The notes: generated from the sequence alone by a model not told the origin. A stretch of DNA of 64,000 bases from Dicyema japonicum (GCA_011109175.1 RDEW01000063.1:34920-98919), one strand, 5' to 3'; counted from the first letter of the stretch, positions 41,481 through 53,300 are shown. Made by a program: numbers and translations.

Positions 41481-42276
41481 TCAGAATTTTCTTTTATTTT
41501 GAGTAAATCTTTTCTCATATTCTGAATATCCCTTATTTTTTTGAAATTGGTCTTCGGTTAAAGGATTATTAGTAATTGTTATTGTATGTAGTGCTGACGT
41601 TTCCAATAAAACAGCAGGTATTGACTTTTCTGTCAGTCTATTTCCATCAAGCCTCAGAATTTTCAGTCTTTTGTTCTCTATGCAATCACAGCTTAATTGT
41701 GAAATTAGATTATTATCTGCATTCACTTCAATAGCTTTTATATTGAGTACATCGTCAATCTAAATTATCATAAAATGATACTCTTGTCAAAAAATTTCTT
41801 GAAATATCAACAAATTCAGGAAAAGGCAAATCATATAACACACGTGGAAAATCTTTAAAATTATTTTTGCTCAAATCGATATAAACTAGTTGGTTCAAAG
41901 TAGAAAAAGCATGAGGGAGGTCACAAAGGCTGTTTCCACTGACAGTAAAAGTTTTTAATAGTTTGAGATTTTCGATCTCATCAGGAATCTCAGATAAGCA
42001 GCAATTATCAAGTTTAAGAATAGTGAGGCATTTTAAGTGCTGAATTTCACACGAAATTGTTCGAATTTTATTATTGGACAAATTTAAATTTCTAATTAAA
42101 CTTTCATGACCATTTATTAAATGTGACGGCCATTCCTTAAGCTTACAATTTGAAATGGAGAGAACACCACTTACACCAACGTTAAAATTATTTTTGTTAA
42201 TATTATTTCCCATCTTGACAACTTTATTGTCTCTCTTGGTTACTCCATTTAAATAACTATCCCACCACTTTGGCAT
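41481..42276 (-). CDS. LRRC57: LRRC57-like leucine-rich repeat protein
   Basis: A small cytoplasmic leucine-rich repeat protein; the cellular role of LRRC57 is poorly known. Repeats run from IRNLNLSNNKIRTISCEI through LTILKLDNCCLSEIPDEI, LKTFTVSGNSLCDLPHAF and LVYIDLSKNNFKDFPRVL to LKILRLDGNRLTEKSIPAVL. The C-terminus (YSEYEKRFTQNKRKF) matches the LRRC57 ending (YDKYMERFTATKKKF). One 22-nt GT-AG intron at 41760-41781 joins the two exons in frame (FLTR to IDDVLNI). Two starts are possible: the longer one at 42276 (MPKWWDS) or one at 42213 giving MGNNINKN. The second would allow N-myristoylation as in vertebrate LRRC57 (MGNSAL), so I prefer it. Confidence 0.85.
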
Positions 42277-42406
42277 AAAATTTAATTATTTTAATTAAAA
42301 ATAAATTATTTATTATTTTTAACTTTAATTGTTTTTAAAATTTCTGATCTATCTTTGGGATATTGTATAAATACTTGATTTTCATACTGCATTATCTACA
42401 GTAAAA

Positions 42407-44462
42407 TTACGAGTTCACGTTTTTATCACTTTTATCTTCGTCGTCTGCCCGTCGTGGCATATTATTTCCAGTATAAGCAATTGCTTTTAGGACCCATTCT
42501 CCTATTTCATTGTCCCACCTACAGTTCTCCATTATCAAGTCCTTAAAATTAGTTTAAATAAACTTGAAATTCTTTCGGAATATAATGATCAATCAAAAGA
42601 ATTTGAAATTTAAGTTCTAGACATAGTTGACGACAATCTTCCACCATTTCTTCAATTTCAATGATGTGAGTCGCCTCCAAGTCCTCCATCTATACTCATA
42701 TAGTTTACATAACTTCTGATTTAATTTGCATTAATTGATTCCACACTCTTTGAATTTTTCTGGTTTTAGAATCGACTTCTTCTTGTAAGCATGAATATTT
42801 CTCTTCAATATCTACTCTTTCTTGCTTATTTGGTTAATACTTATAGGATTACCTCTTTTTCCATTAATTGTTTATTCAAAGCTTCTTCGTGGACTCTCTT
42901 TTCTTCAAGATTACGAGCACTTTCTTCAAGTAATCTTTCCTGTTCCTCTGATTTTACCATTAAGTTGACTCCTCCAATAATTACTTTTCTTTCCAATTGA
43001 GCCAATTCTTCATGCAAAAATTTTTGATCAGCTCTTTTTATATAATGAAGAACAGATACTCGATATTCTTCAATTCCTTTTCTTTTATTCTGACATTTTT
43101 TATTAGTTTATTTCTCTCCTCTTCTGCCATGTTTTTCCCCAAGATTTGTCGGTCAAAATCAATTTCTATTTTATAATAATTCTAAACTTGTTTTTGATAA
43201 ACTAGAAAAGTTTATATTTCTAAAATATTGTATATTAATTACCCTGTTCGAGCTTCTTTCTTAATTCTTCAATCTGGGTCTGATATTGTCGTAGTAAAGC
43301 ATCTTTCGGATCTTCATTAATTCTAGGTTTATTTTTTATGTTTTTTGTTTGATTTGCATAGCGTAGTGTGGTCAACGTTTCTTCGTAGTTATATTCTGCG
43401 GGACCAATATTAGCAATCATGGCAGTTTTTGAATTACCCCCAACGAGTCTTGAAGTATTCTTGTTAGTTTAGAGTTTCTGTATGGAATATGAGTTGATTT
43501 TTCATCGACTAAAGTTGATATGACCTTCCCAAGTGTTGATAATGAAAGGTTAATTTGTTTAGCCTCCTTGAAACGAATTCCAGTGGATCCAGTTTTACTT
43601 TGTCTCTCAGATCCCTTATATAGTTTAAGTCATTTACCGCCAAATCAACAAGGTTAAGTTTTCCTATTCTAACTCTTTCAACATTTTTGTGGGCAGTATC
43701 ACTACATTCAATAGTTATAGTGAAAACTGCATGAGAACGAGAACTGTGAAGATTCATGTTTGTGGTGCCAATTATTCCTAAATATTAAATTTTAGTTAAA
43801 ACTATTTTTGTTTCCAATGTTCATTATCTTATCCATATCATCAGCATCATTCACAACAAATTTTGACAGATCTTTAATATAAACGCCAATGTCTGGTCGT
43901 TCTTTAACTTCCAAATTAACAGTTTGGTCATTTGATAGCAAATCTCTGACTTGTTCATTGTAAATCTCAAAATAAGAAACATGTACTAAAAATCTTTAGT
44001 CATTCAATTCAACAAACTTGACATTATTTTTAGCCTTAGCAATGTGAGAAAAAATATGTGCAAATGAATTCGGAATGATCCCTCTAAGTTCAGGATGTGA
44101 CCTAACACCTTCCATCGTGTAAGTTTTCCCTGTTCCGGTTTGCCCGTAAGCAAAAATTGTACCTGAATAATATTTGAGCAAACCATTATATCCTTCCATG
44201 ACACTATCAATGATTGGCCGAGCGAGTTTATTAAAAATATCCGCTTGTTTTGATTCAACTCCAAATGTATAATCAAAGGTGTATTGTTTAGGTATTTCTC
44301 CGTGTTCTTTGCTAGAAACCGTAACCTGGGATATATTTTCATCAACCTACTGTAAACCATAAATATAATTACAAAAACACATTTACCACTTCCCATAGAA
44401 ACCTCTTTATCTGTCAGAGGCCGTAACCTCACGACGACTTTTACTCTATCCTCAGCATACAT
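42407..44462 (-). CDS. KIF3A: Kinesin-II motor subunit KIF3A
   Basis: Plus-end-directed motor subunit of heterotrimeric kinesin-II, which drives anterograde intraflagellar transport in cilia. The motor domain starts [20 protein letters not shown]. It has [42 protein letters not shown] (P-loop GQTGTGKT), [33 protein letters not shown] (switch I SSRSH), LVDLAGSE across a 23-nt intron (switch II), and [20 protein letters not shown]. The neck [20 protein letters not shown] leads into a coiled coil. The tail [20 protein letters not shown] is typical of KIF3A-type C-termini. Introns include 44163-44183 (21 nt, YNG/TIFAYG) and a 32-nt one after SGKC. The start lies only 39 nt from the upstream transporter's stop. 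Confidence 0.9.
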
Positions 44463-44501
44463 TTATCAATGGTTACTAGGAAACAAATTTATTTGATAAT
44501 A

Positions 44502-45948
44502 TTATTTTATTAAACAATGTTTTGGAATATCGTGTTTTCCATTTATTGCGTTAATAATGGAAAAAACACTCGCAAAGGTTCCGGTACCCATTCCGATTAA
44601 TCCAAAAATTCCTATAAAAAGAGAAAATCCAAATTCTGCCCTACAATTCATTCGATTATTCCAAATAGAAGCTATATGCGAAAATATCGGGAAAATCAAA
44701 GCCAATGAAGTACAGCACACTGAACCAACAAGCGCAATCATTAAATCCATGTATGGCAGAGAAATAGCTATAATTGCTACAAAAATATAAAATTACGATG
44801 CAACCAAGAATGATGATGGAAAAAAAACGAAAACAATATTCAGCCAAATTTTTGTGTGATCCAAAAATGAATTGAGTATTTCTCAGATAAAATGGAAGTA
44901 ATATTTTAATGGGGACGTAAAATTGAAGACCAAAGGTAATAAACACGGAGCATGTGAATAGGATAGTAATAGTGATTGCTAACCTAAAGAGTAGTGATCA
45001 TTAAAATACGTTGAAGGTGGAAGGTTGAGGGTAATACTAGAACATATATTTTCACCAAATCGAGAATAACCGTAAAATCCAATGGCCATTTCAATCAAAG
45101 TAACAATACTCATTGTTGTATTGAGAAGACCTAGATATCCATGAAATTCTCTTATATTTTCCATTTCATTTCTGATGGGTACGGCCTACCAATATCAGTT
45201 AATAATTACAAGCCCAATTCCCTCAAAACTATAGACTGCCATTCCAAAGAAGAGGGTAAACCCATAAAATCTGTTGTAATATGAAGATTACTCATTGGAA
45301 GGGTTTCTGTCACACAAAAATAAAAAAGAATAACAATAGCGACAACGTTGACTATATTAGCGAACAATGAACAAGCTGCCAAATGACGGAGATCTCTGAT
45401 AAAAACGAATATTAAAAGACCAGTCACCGTTATAATGTAAAAAATAATATTGTCGATTTGACCAACATTAAAATGTATTAAGACTTGGTGGAAGTTATCG
45501 GCCACAAATATGATATAAACACAACAGAAGCCAAATTGAGATAAGATAAGAAATAAATTTACTAGAGAAGCTGAAATTTTAGCAGTCTTTGGCGAATTGA
45601 TACCAAAAATAACAGAATAATAGACAATGTCCCTATAACCAAACCCATTTGTTTCAATTTGATATAAATCGATTAAACTGGGGTCTTCAGCTATCATTGA
45701 TTCTATTTTTGTGAACATTTCATAAGAAAGTGGATAGAACACGTTGACAATATGGCTATGATGACAAGTATAAAAATCCTATCTTGACATTAAATTTTAT
45801 AAATTTACAGCAATTCCTGAATATTTAAAACCAATTGGAAGAGAAAGAATTCCAGTTCCGATCATTGCCTTGAATAGATTCATAAATGTTTGAACTAAGC
45901 TTTAAAATACTCAAAATAAGAATACTTATTTTTTTGTTTCATTTCCAT
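44502..45948 (-). CDS. SLC36: Proton-coupled amino acid transporter (SLC36/PAT-like)
   Basis: A multi-pass transporter of small neutral amino acids in the amino acid/auxin permease family, acting at the plasma membrane or lysosome. TM1 reads FMNLFKAMIGTGILSLPIGF, with the family's conserved GTGILSLP. VIIAILSTCSIHFLMKCSQ follows in TM2, then a long hydrophilic loop (IESMIAEDPSLIDLYQIE) and hydrophobic segments such as FLILSQFGFCCVYIIFVA and IVNVVAIVILFYFCV. Later come EMAIGFYGYSRFGENI with SITLNLPP, FITFGLQFYVPIKILLPF and LVGSVCCTSLALIFPIF. The first exon junctions (near 45.80 and 45.91 kb) do not close cleanly with GT-AG introns, so the N-terminal 60 codons are uncertain. The stop overlaps an AATAAA-like signal 39 nt before the KIF3A ATG. 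Confidence 0.8.
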
Positions 45949-46085
45949 TATTGTACTAATATTTCTATTTTTAAGATAAATCAACCACGTATTGTCGTAT
46001 ACTAAACGAAATATATTATTTTTTAATTTATAAAATAATTTTTAATTTATAAAATAATTTTTCAATAAATTTCAATTTCAAGATA
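45949..46085. other. Short AT-rich spacer
   Basis: 5' flank of the transporter gene, with a duplicated AATTTATAAAATAATTTTT motif near 46022-46062. No gene seen. Confidence 0.35.
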
Positions 46086-46087
46086 TT

Positions 46088-47100
46088 CCTTGTAAAAAAT
46101 CTATTGAAATACATGGCCCGTGCATTCGATTCGATACACCAGGGAAAACTTATGGAAGTTCTGAAGAGTTTTCTTTATCCTGAAAAAGTTAAAATAATAA
46201 GCCTGCTCATGCAGAACACTCATTTTTCTGTCAAAATTGGCAAATGTGCCTCGAATTTTTTTCGACTTTACGTGGAGTTCACAGGGTACTCGCTATCTCC
46301 GGTCCTTTTCCTTATCTACCTTGAAGCTGCACTAAGAGAGTTCAGGACTTTGTTGGAAACAAGTCTCGAGATAATTTATGCGGATGATCTGGACTTTTTT
46401 TCTGAGGACACTCAAACACTTCAACACATGCTCAACATACTCTCACACATGTCTTCGAAGTGGTTTTTATTCGTAAATCCCGACAAAACGGAGTTTACAA
46501 CGCTTACGCATACTGATCGTAGATCGGACGAGTCATGAAGAAGGCAAGAGAATGTGGGCTCGCTGTTGAAGATGTTACTCGTAGGAATATCCTTGCTGAG
46601 TGCAGTGAAAAAAATCGTTAATATGGAGTCACATGAAGATATGATTGAACATTAGAATATGCAAAGCTTTTGTCATCCCGGTACTAACCTACAACTCTGG
46701 GACTTGGGGAATTTCTAAACGGGAACTGGACAGTCTTGACTCTTTCCACATAGCTCAACTCAAATCGGTAATCACGATCAACTGGCCTATGAAGATTCTT
46801 ATGCTTTATGCTAAATGCAAATCCGACGTACTGTCAGATGATATTTTCAAATCATGACGAAGCCTCTTTGGCCACGTGTTACGTCTAAATTACCAGGTAC
46901 CCTCAAATGTCGCAATGAACAACTACTCGCACACACAGGAGCAAAATTGGGAAGACAAAGAACGACACTTTCGACTATCTTAAATGAAGGCCTATCGGCG
47001 GTTGGCATGAGACTAACTTCGGCGGACGACCTGAGAGAACTATCGCGCAACAGAAGATCATGGTCCACTCGAACAAATATGGAAATATTAAAATTGTGAA
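46088..47100 (+). mobile_element. LINE family A, RT and C-terminal region, 5' truncated
   Basis: ARAFDSIHQGKLMEVLKSFL, YSLSPVLFLIYLEAAL and EIIYADDLDFFSEDTQTL (YADD box), then the C-terminal LKSVITINWPMKIL and a stretch ending LRELSRNRRSW. The start lies inside the RT palm, so this is a typical 5'-truncated insertion. Two frameshifts break it. Confidence 0.75.
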
Positions 47101-47990
47101 CATGTAAATTCCCATTATCAACTTCTGCCCAAAGGAGTTTACATTCTCCTGAATATGTTACATCAATACCAGCATTTGTTGATATGTGACAACCTCAACG
47201 CAAAACACCCGACCTGATACAAAAGACAAACTGGTGATACCACAGGAAATCTCCTTCTATCTCTACTGGATAATTTCATAATTTTTAACGACTATCGGAT
47301 GAACACAAGTACACCTATGACAACAAGAATTCACCGGATTTTAATATTGCTTTTCTTGCCAACTGGTCTGTGATTTATTACTTCTGGAGAGACCACAATT
47401 CTATTTTCATTCGGATGAAGGGCTTTGAAAGAAGACGAAACATTGGATTACAGAAACGTTAATTGGAAAAATTTTGCTAAATGTGTAGACACTGACTTAT
47501 CAAATTTCGATGCAGTACGTTGCAACTCAGTAGATAATGCGCTTTCCTATGTTAACAAAAAATCCCTTTTTTATCGACCAATATCCCTATTATGCGATTT
47601 GTCAAAAATTCTTGAGAAAATGGTCTTGGACCGCATTTCAGGTCTCAAAATTTCTTCTAAACGACGTGCCTCAGGTTTCCCCCTTGTCACCGTCGCTTTT
47701 TAACTTATTCTTGCAGGATATATGTGTTATGACAGCTACGAACACATAGCAAACTACTCTGGACAGACTTCATGAATGGTTGAACACAAATTAAATGTAA
47801 AGTTCATGGAAAAGTCCTCGACTTCTCTTTTCACTTCGAGTAGAAGACCATCAAGTTATTCCGCCGAACTATTTTTGAATGATGAACTAATCCCGAAAAA
47901 GAAACAAAATTCTGGGAGTAACATTTGACACCCTCATGAGTCATGACCTTCAGCACACATGTAGCAAACGTAATCAGTAGGGCAACCAAA
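47101..47990 (+). mobile_element. LINE family B pieces, degraded
   Basis: LLICDNLNAKHPT (endonuclease box, one residue altered) near 47.2 kb, FYRPISLLCDLSKILEKMVL near 47.6 kb and LPQVSPLSPSLFNLFLQD across a frameshift. They are in family B order but with large internal losses. Confidence 0.6.
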
Positions 47991-48164
47991 AATATGACCT
48001 AAAAATTAAATATGACCTTAAATATGACTATTAATTTAGTGCAGTTAATATTTTAACTTACTTTTAATCAAATTTGTTGAAATAAAGCATCAAATAATCT
48101 TTAAAATTTTCATCATTAAAGTTTCTATTTTTATCTAGCATTTCATTTATTTTTTATAATAAAT

Positions 48165-48750
48165 TAATTTTTTAACAAAAAAACAAATGTCAGTTGAGGA
48201 AGCCGGCTGCGTGAATTGCGAACGAGTTCCCTCGGAGTATGGCCATTCCAATCCTTTGTCTCAGCCATAACCCTTCTCGTTGATCCCTTTTTTTCTGGCA
48301 AGCATTCTTCTGAGTTCTCGCAAGAATTCAACCGTAATTGGACCATCGGCTCTCGGTGATTCGGTCGCAACATGAGTAAATCGATAGCGGTCCTCGAGGC
48401 AAGAATATTTCTTGATTTTTAGGTTCTACGCTGTCGAAGCGGCAGCTCCAAGTGTCTGAACCGATTTGAAAATATCAGTGCTTGAGAACGTGTCTACACA
48501 AGTTGTGTCCTAGACCAAAGATCTTCCAGACGTAAAGGGGAAAAGGGTCATCCCGTCAGGTCTCTTTCCATCTCCTCGATCAAGACCCACTTGTTCAAGC
48601 TGTGCTGGGAAGTCTGTAGCCTTCAGAGCTCTGACGATCACATCGTTCAGAGCAGCATGACGTGGTCCTCTTCCGGCGCTTCTTCTACAGGGCAGCGGGT
48701 GCAATCCCTTCGCATCGACTGTTTTCCCGCATCGGCATTTCATTTAACAT
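48165..48750 (-). mobile_element. LINE family C endonuclease and tail
   Basis: The minus strand begins [20 protein letters not shown] (Cys/His cluster), then [16 protein letters not shown] and [18 protein letters not shown] (PD motif of a restriction-enzyme-like nuclease). The tail (KIKKY, then RYRFT) follows in other frames toward 48.2 kb. The 3' end is shared with the 21.9-kb copy. Frameshifts at the nuclease-tail junction. Confidence 0.7.
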
Positions 48751-48889
48751 GGAAAATTTTTCTGCCAAAATAGTTGTTCCAAGACATTTACAAAAAATTC
48801 TGGACAAAACTCTTTTAAATTCGCATTTTTGATATTTTTAATGGAATTTTGCTTGTTCTTTTTCAAAACTTATTAGCTTATCAGCTAAC

Positions 48890-49625
48890 CTACTATCCTC
48901 GTTCTCTCAGCGGGGCTTGGACGATGCTATATGCTGGAATTTTTTCAAACATTTGTAAGTGTCATCTAGCCAACATCGCCGTGCCTGGCTCAACGCCATT
49001 CCCAATGGAGTTCTGGGTACCTTCCTGGATGATGAATGCGTCCGTATTTGGATCTTATTGCGACTGGGATTAAAAGTCTGTGATTAAAGTTCCACGTCCG
49101 TGCCGGTGCGGAGACAAGATCGACTGTTTTGGCCTACACTTTCTCTCCTGCAGGAAGAGTGGAGGCAGATTTCCCAGACACATGGCCTTGAACGAAGTCG
49201 TTAGGCGAGCTTTGGACGCCGCCGAACACCTCTCTATGCTCGAACCTGTCGGCCTTAGCAGGCGAGACGGGAAACGACCAGATGGGATGAACAATCTTCC
49301 CTTTTGAGGCCAAGAAACCTTTTGTCTGGGACGTTACCTGCACCGACACATTTGCCTCTTGCAACCTACTACAGAGTGCCTCTAGCCTGTTTCGCGCTAG
49401 AAGGCCAGAAGATGATAACGGGAAAAGCACGCGCTCCTGTCCAAGATTTTTTTGTTTGTCCACTCGCCGTTGAGACGTCTTTCCTTGCGCCTGTGACGCT
49501 GGAATTTTTGAGTCGCTAGGGAATCGGATCGCTACACAAAAAGGAGACCTCGTGAGCGCTGCTTTTGAGCGAATCTCAATCGCAATCCTGAGAGGAATAG
49601 TCACGAAGTCAGGCAGCTTCTATAT
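48890..49625 (+). mobile_element. LINE family C, fullest endonuclease region
   Basis: AWLNAIPNGVLGTFLDDECV leads into VRIWILLRLGLKVC, then PCRCGDKIDCFGLHFLSCRK, RHMALNEVVRRALDAA and [18 protein letters not shown]. The tail continues to 49.6 kb in frameshifted pieces (VCPLAVETSFLAPVTLEFL, ISIAILRG). This copy best shows the order: AWLNA block, C/H cluster, KRPDG nuclease motif, VETS tail. Confidence 0.75.
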
Positions 49626-49699
49626 AACCGTTACTCTATTTTCTTCTTACATAAATTCTTTTTTTCAAAATATATTTCGATATCACACGGATCCTGTTA

Positions 49700-49770
49700 A
49701 AATTTGGTAAAAAATATCTTGAGAATCTAGTAAAAAATATAATGGTAAAAATATCTTGAGAATCTTTAAT
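49700..49770. repeat. Short direct repeat (23/22 nt, 38-nt period)
   Basis: GGTAAAAAATATCTTGAG at 49706 recurs as GGTAAAAATATCTTGAG at 49744, with a shared AATCT end and a partial third unit between them. Noncoding. Confidence 0.6.
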
Positions 49771-49975
49771 TTTTGTTTTGAAATAAGTGAAGGTAGCAAA
49801 ATTCGACAGTAACATTCAATGGTAATTTCATATCCAAATTTTTAAAAAAATCACTATAAGTTTTTGCATTCACTTTGACCCATTCATTCCAAACACTGAA
49901 TGTGAAAATAATTTTTTGAATTTTAGAAGAAACTCCACGCGAAAAATAATATGTCACAGTCTGATAAATCGTCAT
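49766..49975 (-). CDS. Small unidentified frame, possibly an exon
   Basis: A 69-codon minus-strand frame (IIFTFSVWNEWVKVNAKTYS) sits between a family C and a family B fragment. It has no known motif and no clear partner exons. It is more complex in composition than its flanks, but I cannot tell a gene exon from chance. Confidence 0.2.
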   Translation of the reverse strand: MTIYQTVTYYFSRGVSSKIQKIIFTFSVWNEWVKVNAKTYSDFFKNLDMKLPLNVTVEFCYLHLFQNKN

Positions 49976-50975
49976 TGTTAGTCAGTTAAGTAACCCTAGC
50001 CTCACTAACTTGTAGGAGACCAGCAGCTATTAAGTAGGATGCACAGATGTTGGTCGTTCATAGATCGGTCAGTCCGGCAGTGTAGAGGAACGTTGTGCCA
50101 ATTCATGACATTTAAATAGGTGATTTATGTCAACACGTGGAAGTTGCAAAAGGGACAGAGTATATCGTTGGTAGATATGGGTGGTGCTACATCGACGAGC
50201 CAGGTCTACTCAGGTCAATGGCCATACTATCAAGACTGTACAACAATTCTATCAACTACCATACGCTACCTAATATATGGAAGAACTCCCTGATTACGCC
50301 AATTCTAAAGCCTGCGGAAAACCAAAAGACATTCCCCTTCTTACCGTTTCAATAACTTGTATTTATCAAAAGTGCTGGGAAAGCTTGTATGCGGAAGGGT
50401 CCGGATTGACAAAACCACCTCAAAATTAAGACTACTCTTCAATGGGTCCCGCAAAACTCTCCTTTGTCTCCTCTTTTATTTAACTTATTTCTACACGATT
50501 TACTTACTACCAATGATCAGGACACCATGTTATGCAGACGACTTGATTATCGCTGCAAGGGACAAATCTCCCTCCACCAGCAAGGTATATCTTCAAGTTA
50601 TTGCGCCGACTATTCCTATTCTGCCTGGAGATTCGCCATTCCTTCTACAAGGGTGGAGCGTGTGAATTCTCTCAGACGGAAGATCATGAGGCACATACAA
50701 TCAGACTCCACATCCGTCCCCACTCTGCTTTCAGAAGAAGCGACGGTGAGAAATGGCCAAGGTTTCCTACGTTTTTGCAAGGAACTTGGAAACCCATTCA
50801 TGGAAAAGGTGACCCATGCAGAGGAATTTCGGTCGGTTATAAAAAAGTGCATGCCGATTGAATTCCTATGCAGAAGGAAGAGAAGGCGCTTCAGGAATGC
50901 GGTTAAGTCATCAGAAGACCAGACGAAAAGATGCTGGGATCACCTAATTAGTTAGTTTTGACCTATCTTTCTTAG
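49976..50975 (+). mobile_element. LINE family B RT copy
   Basis: From about 50.2 kb: LPNIWKNSLITPILKPAEN, SPLSPLLFNLFLHDLL with the catalytic region frameshifted, then VERVNSLRRKIMRHIQ, RRKRRRFRNAVKSSED and CWDHLIS, ending in the family 3' sequence (CACCTAATTAGTTAGTTT). At 49976-50060 lies a block that is the reverse complement of 31790-31870. Confidence 0.65.
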
Positions 50976-51049
50976 TGGTCTTGGAGTTAAATAAAAAATA
51001 AATTATTATTAAGGCACTTCCACGAAAGCCATAATGTTTACGGCAACAC

Positions 51050-51971
51050 TCATAAAAACAATATTTATAGTTATCTCCTCCATCTTCCTCCGTCGAAAGC
51101 TAGTGATCTCAATTCGTTCAGGTCGTCCGTTTAGATTTTTTTCTCACACGATTTAGATCTTTGTTTAAGGCAGTCGGAAGTGTCGATCTAGGTCGTCAGC
51201 GGAAGGGTTTGTCGCAACTGTCAAAGTAATCTTCCATCGATTTGTAGCGGGTACGTCCGGGTTCATTCTTAATACATGCCCAAATAGCCTCCACCGGGCA
51301 TCTATCACATCCTTGCTGATGTACTTACACATACACTTGTTATAAATACCAGTGGCTGAAATTCTACGTGACAACTCCATTCCGAGTAATCTTCTTAGTT
51401 GCCTTCGATGGAACGAATCCAGTATCGATAGTCTCTGTCGCCGACTGTTTTAAGATATCCAAGATCTTCCCAAGGTCAGTCGAGGAATGTTACTGGTTTC
51501 AACACCCCGCAGCCGTTTAGAGACATTTTGTCGGTATCTCTTTTGCCAAGTGTCAAAATTCAACAATTCCACAGAGAGGTACTTTTCCTCTACTGCTTCA
51601 ATTACGAAGTATCGTTTAAGATTTAATCTGGCCACTGTTAATTTATGGTCACTGTCAGTTATAGTTCTTCCATAACTTTTAGAGGCAAACAACAGTCTCT
51701 TTAAAGAGATTGGGTAGATAATATAATCTATTTGGTTATAAATATACGTGTTGTCGCCGTCTTTAGACCCTCTTGTGCCAACCCAGATGGTTTTGTGGTT
51801 TGCAAGGTGTTCAATCGTGGTATTGCATAGATACAGATTTGATGAAGTACAAAAATCAACGAGTGTCCAGAGAGATTTCAATGAGACATAGATACTTTCC
51901 TGTACTTCATCATATAAGGATATCATCTGCTTAATATATTTGTATTGTAGTCTTGTCTTAATTATTGACAC
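51050..51971 (-). mobile_element. LINE family A copy lacking the RT domain
   Basis: On the minus strand the endonuclease end (TYIYNQIDYIIYPISLKRLL, then TDSDHKLTVARLNLKRYF) at 51450-51971 is followed within about 70 nt by the C-terminal part (VIDARWRLFGHVLRMNPDV) at 51165-51380, and finally by DDLNELRSLAFDGG. The whole reverse transcriptase between them is missing. This is an internally deleted copy. Confidence 0.65.
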
Positions 51972-51999
51972 AATTAATTATATTTCATAATAAGCTTAT

Positions 52000-53030
52000 C
52001 TGAAAACTTGGAGTAGGAATGGCGGTGGGTACAAATCGGCCATTCATGTCCTTTTTGAATTATTGTAAAGAGGATAACCTCAGAATTATCGTGAAACTGA
52101 ACGATTCCTTAAATTTTGTGAGAGGGACCATCTTCTTGAAACCGTTTTGAGGAGAGGCCCAAGAATTATGCACATTACGTACCTCACATACTCCAACCCT
52201 ATCTTGTTATTGGTGATGAACTCTATAAATCATCGACCGGGATCCAACAAGGTAATCTTCTTTGTATACTTGTTTTTTTGCTTCGTTTGCGGACGAGGCT
52301 GTCCGTGTGTATGACGGTTTTCAGTTGTTGGTATTTGAACGATTGATCGGTGGCTCAACCGAGTGGGTTATGAAAAATCTAGAAATACCTCTTCCCACTT
52401 TTAGCAGTTATGGATTCGAGATTAATGCGCAGAAATCTGAAATTTGTAATCTGTGACTTTAGCAAGATGAACGTCTGAGGGAATTGAAGGCATTGGAGAT
52501 ATCTAGCTTCACAAGTAGTTTGCGCTCTCAGAGATTACAGGAGGAGACAAAGAAGCGTGTTGAATGATGGTGTCTCACATCAACAAGAGACAACAACATC
52601 CAGATCGGTTGGAAACATCTAACTCAGACAGTTAAGGCTAGAGAGGAAATAGTTTCATTTGACTCAACTACCCTGAGGGCGGTGCAGAAATCTCTTGCGA
52701 TGAGTTTTCGTTCTATTCTTTTTTGGAGATTATTGTTTCTGGGAGACTCCATACCATTCTCCCTTCCTTGGGGATACCACGATCCACAAATAAGATGTCC
52801 AAATCGACATTATTCCTGATCTGGAAACTAACAGAGGAGGAAGGATAACAAAAGGAGCAAAATGAGAGTCTGGTCTAGTCTTCAGGATGTCCAGAAGGAA
52901 AGAATCGATAAGGCATGTAGTTTCTGCTGCAATGAACTTAGGGATGCGAACGTGGATTTTTATCCTTGATCTCAGAGTAGAAAACTGGGAGAGCATGAAC
53001 TACCACTGGACGCGGATAGATCGATCTTTA
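52000..53030 (+). mobile_element. LINE family C-like RT region, degraded
   Basis: YSNPSYLVIGDELYKSSTGI followed by QQGNLL near 52.2 kb is an RT palm strand with its GxxQGxxL turn. GFEINAQKSEICNL near 52.4 kb is the post-catalytic strand. The intervening YxDD box is destroyed. Further frames to 53.0 kb have no clear motif. Confidence 0.45.
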
Positions 53031-53300
53031 TTATAATTAGTTTTTCACAGAGTATCATCAGTACACTAGGTAGCGTCAGTGGGGACTAAAACCGAAAGTT
53101 TAAGCAGTATTAAATATAGAAAGCATACCCCCTATATGAGTTTCCTACCAATTTGAATATTTAGGGTGAGACAACTATTTTAGTAAGACAAATAATCCCA
53201 AATCCCAAAATTAACTGTCAATCATTTAATAGTTCATATGATCCACTGCACTTCCTGATTTGATAAAAGGAGGCTATGCTGGCACTAATCTGCAAAATTA
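53031..53300. other. AT-rich spacer
   Basis: 3' flank of the tetraspanin gene. Nothing recognised. Confidence 0.35.

Noticed and set aside
44004-44462. 152-aa protein from the unspliced KIF3A frame
   Set aside because: This frame reads through introns and becomes low-complexity. The spliced model restores the complete kinesin motor.
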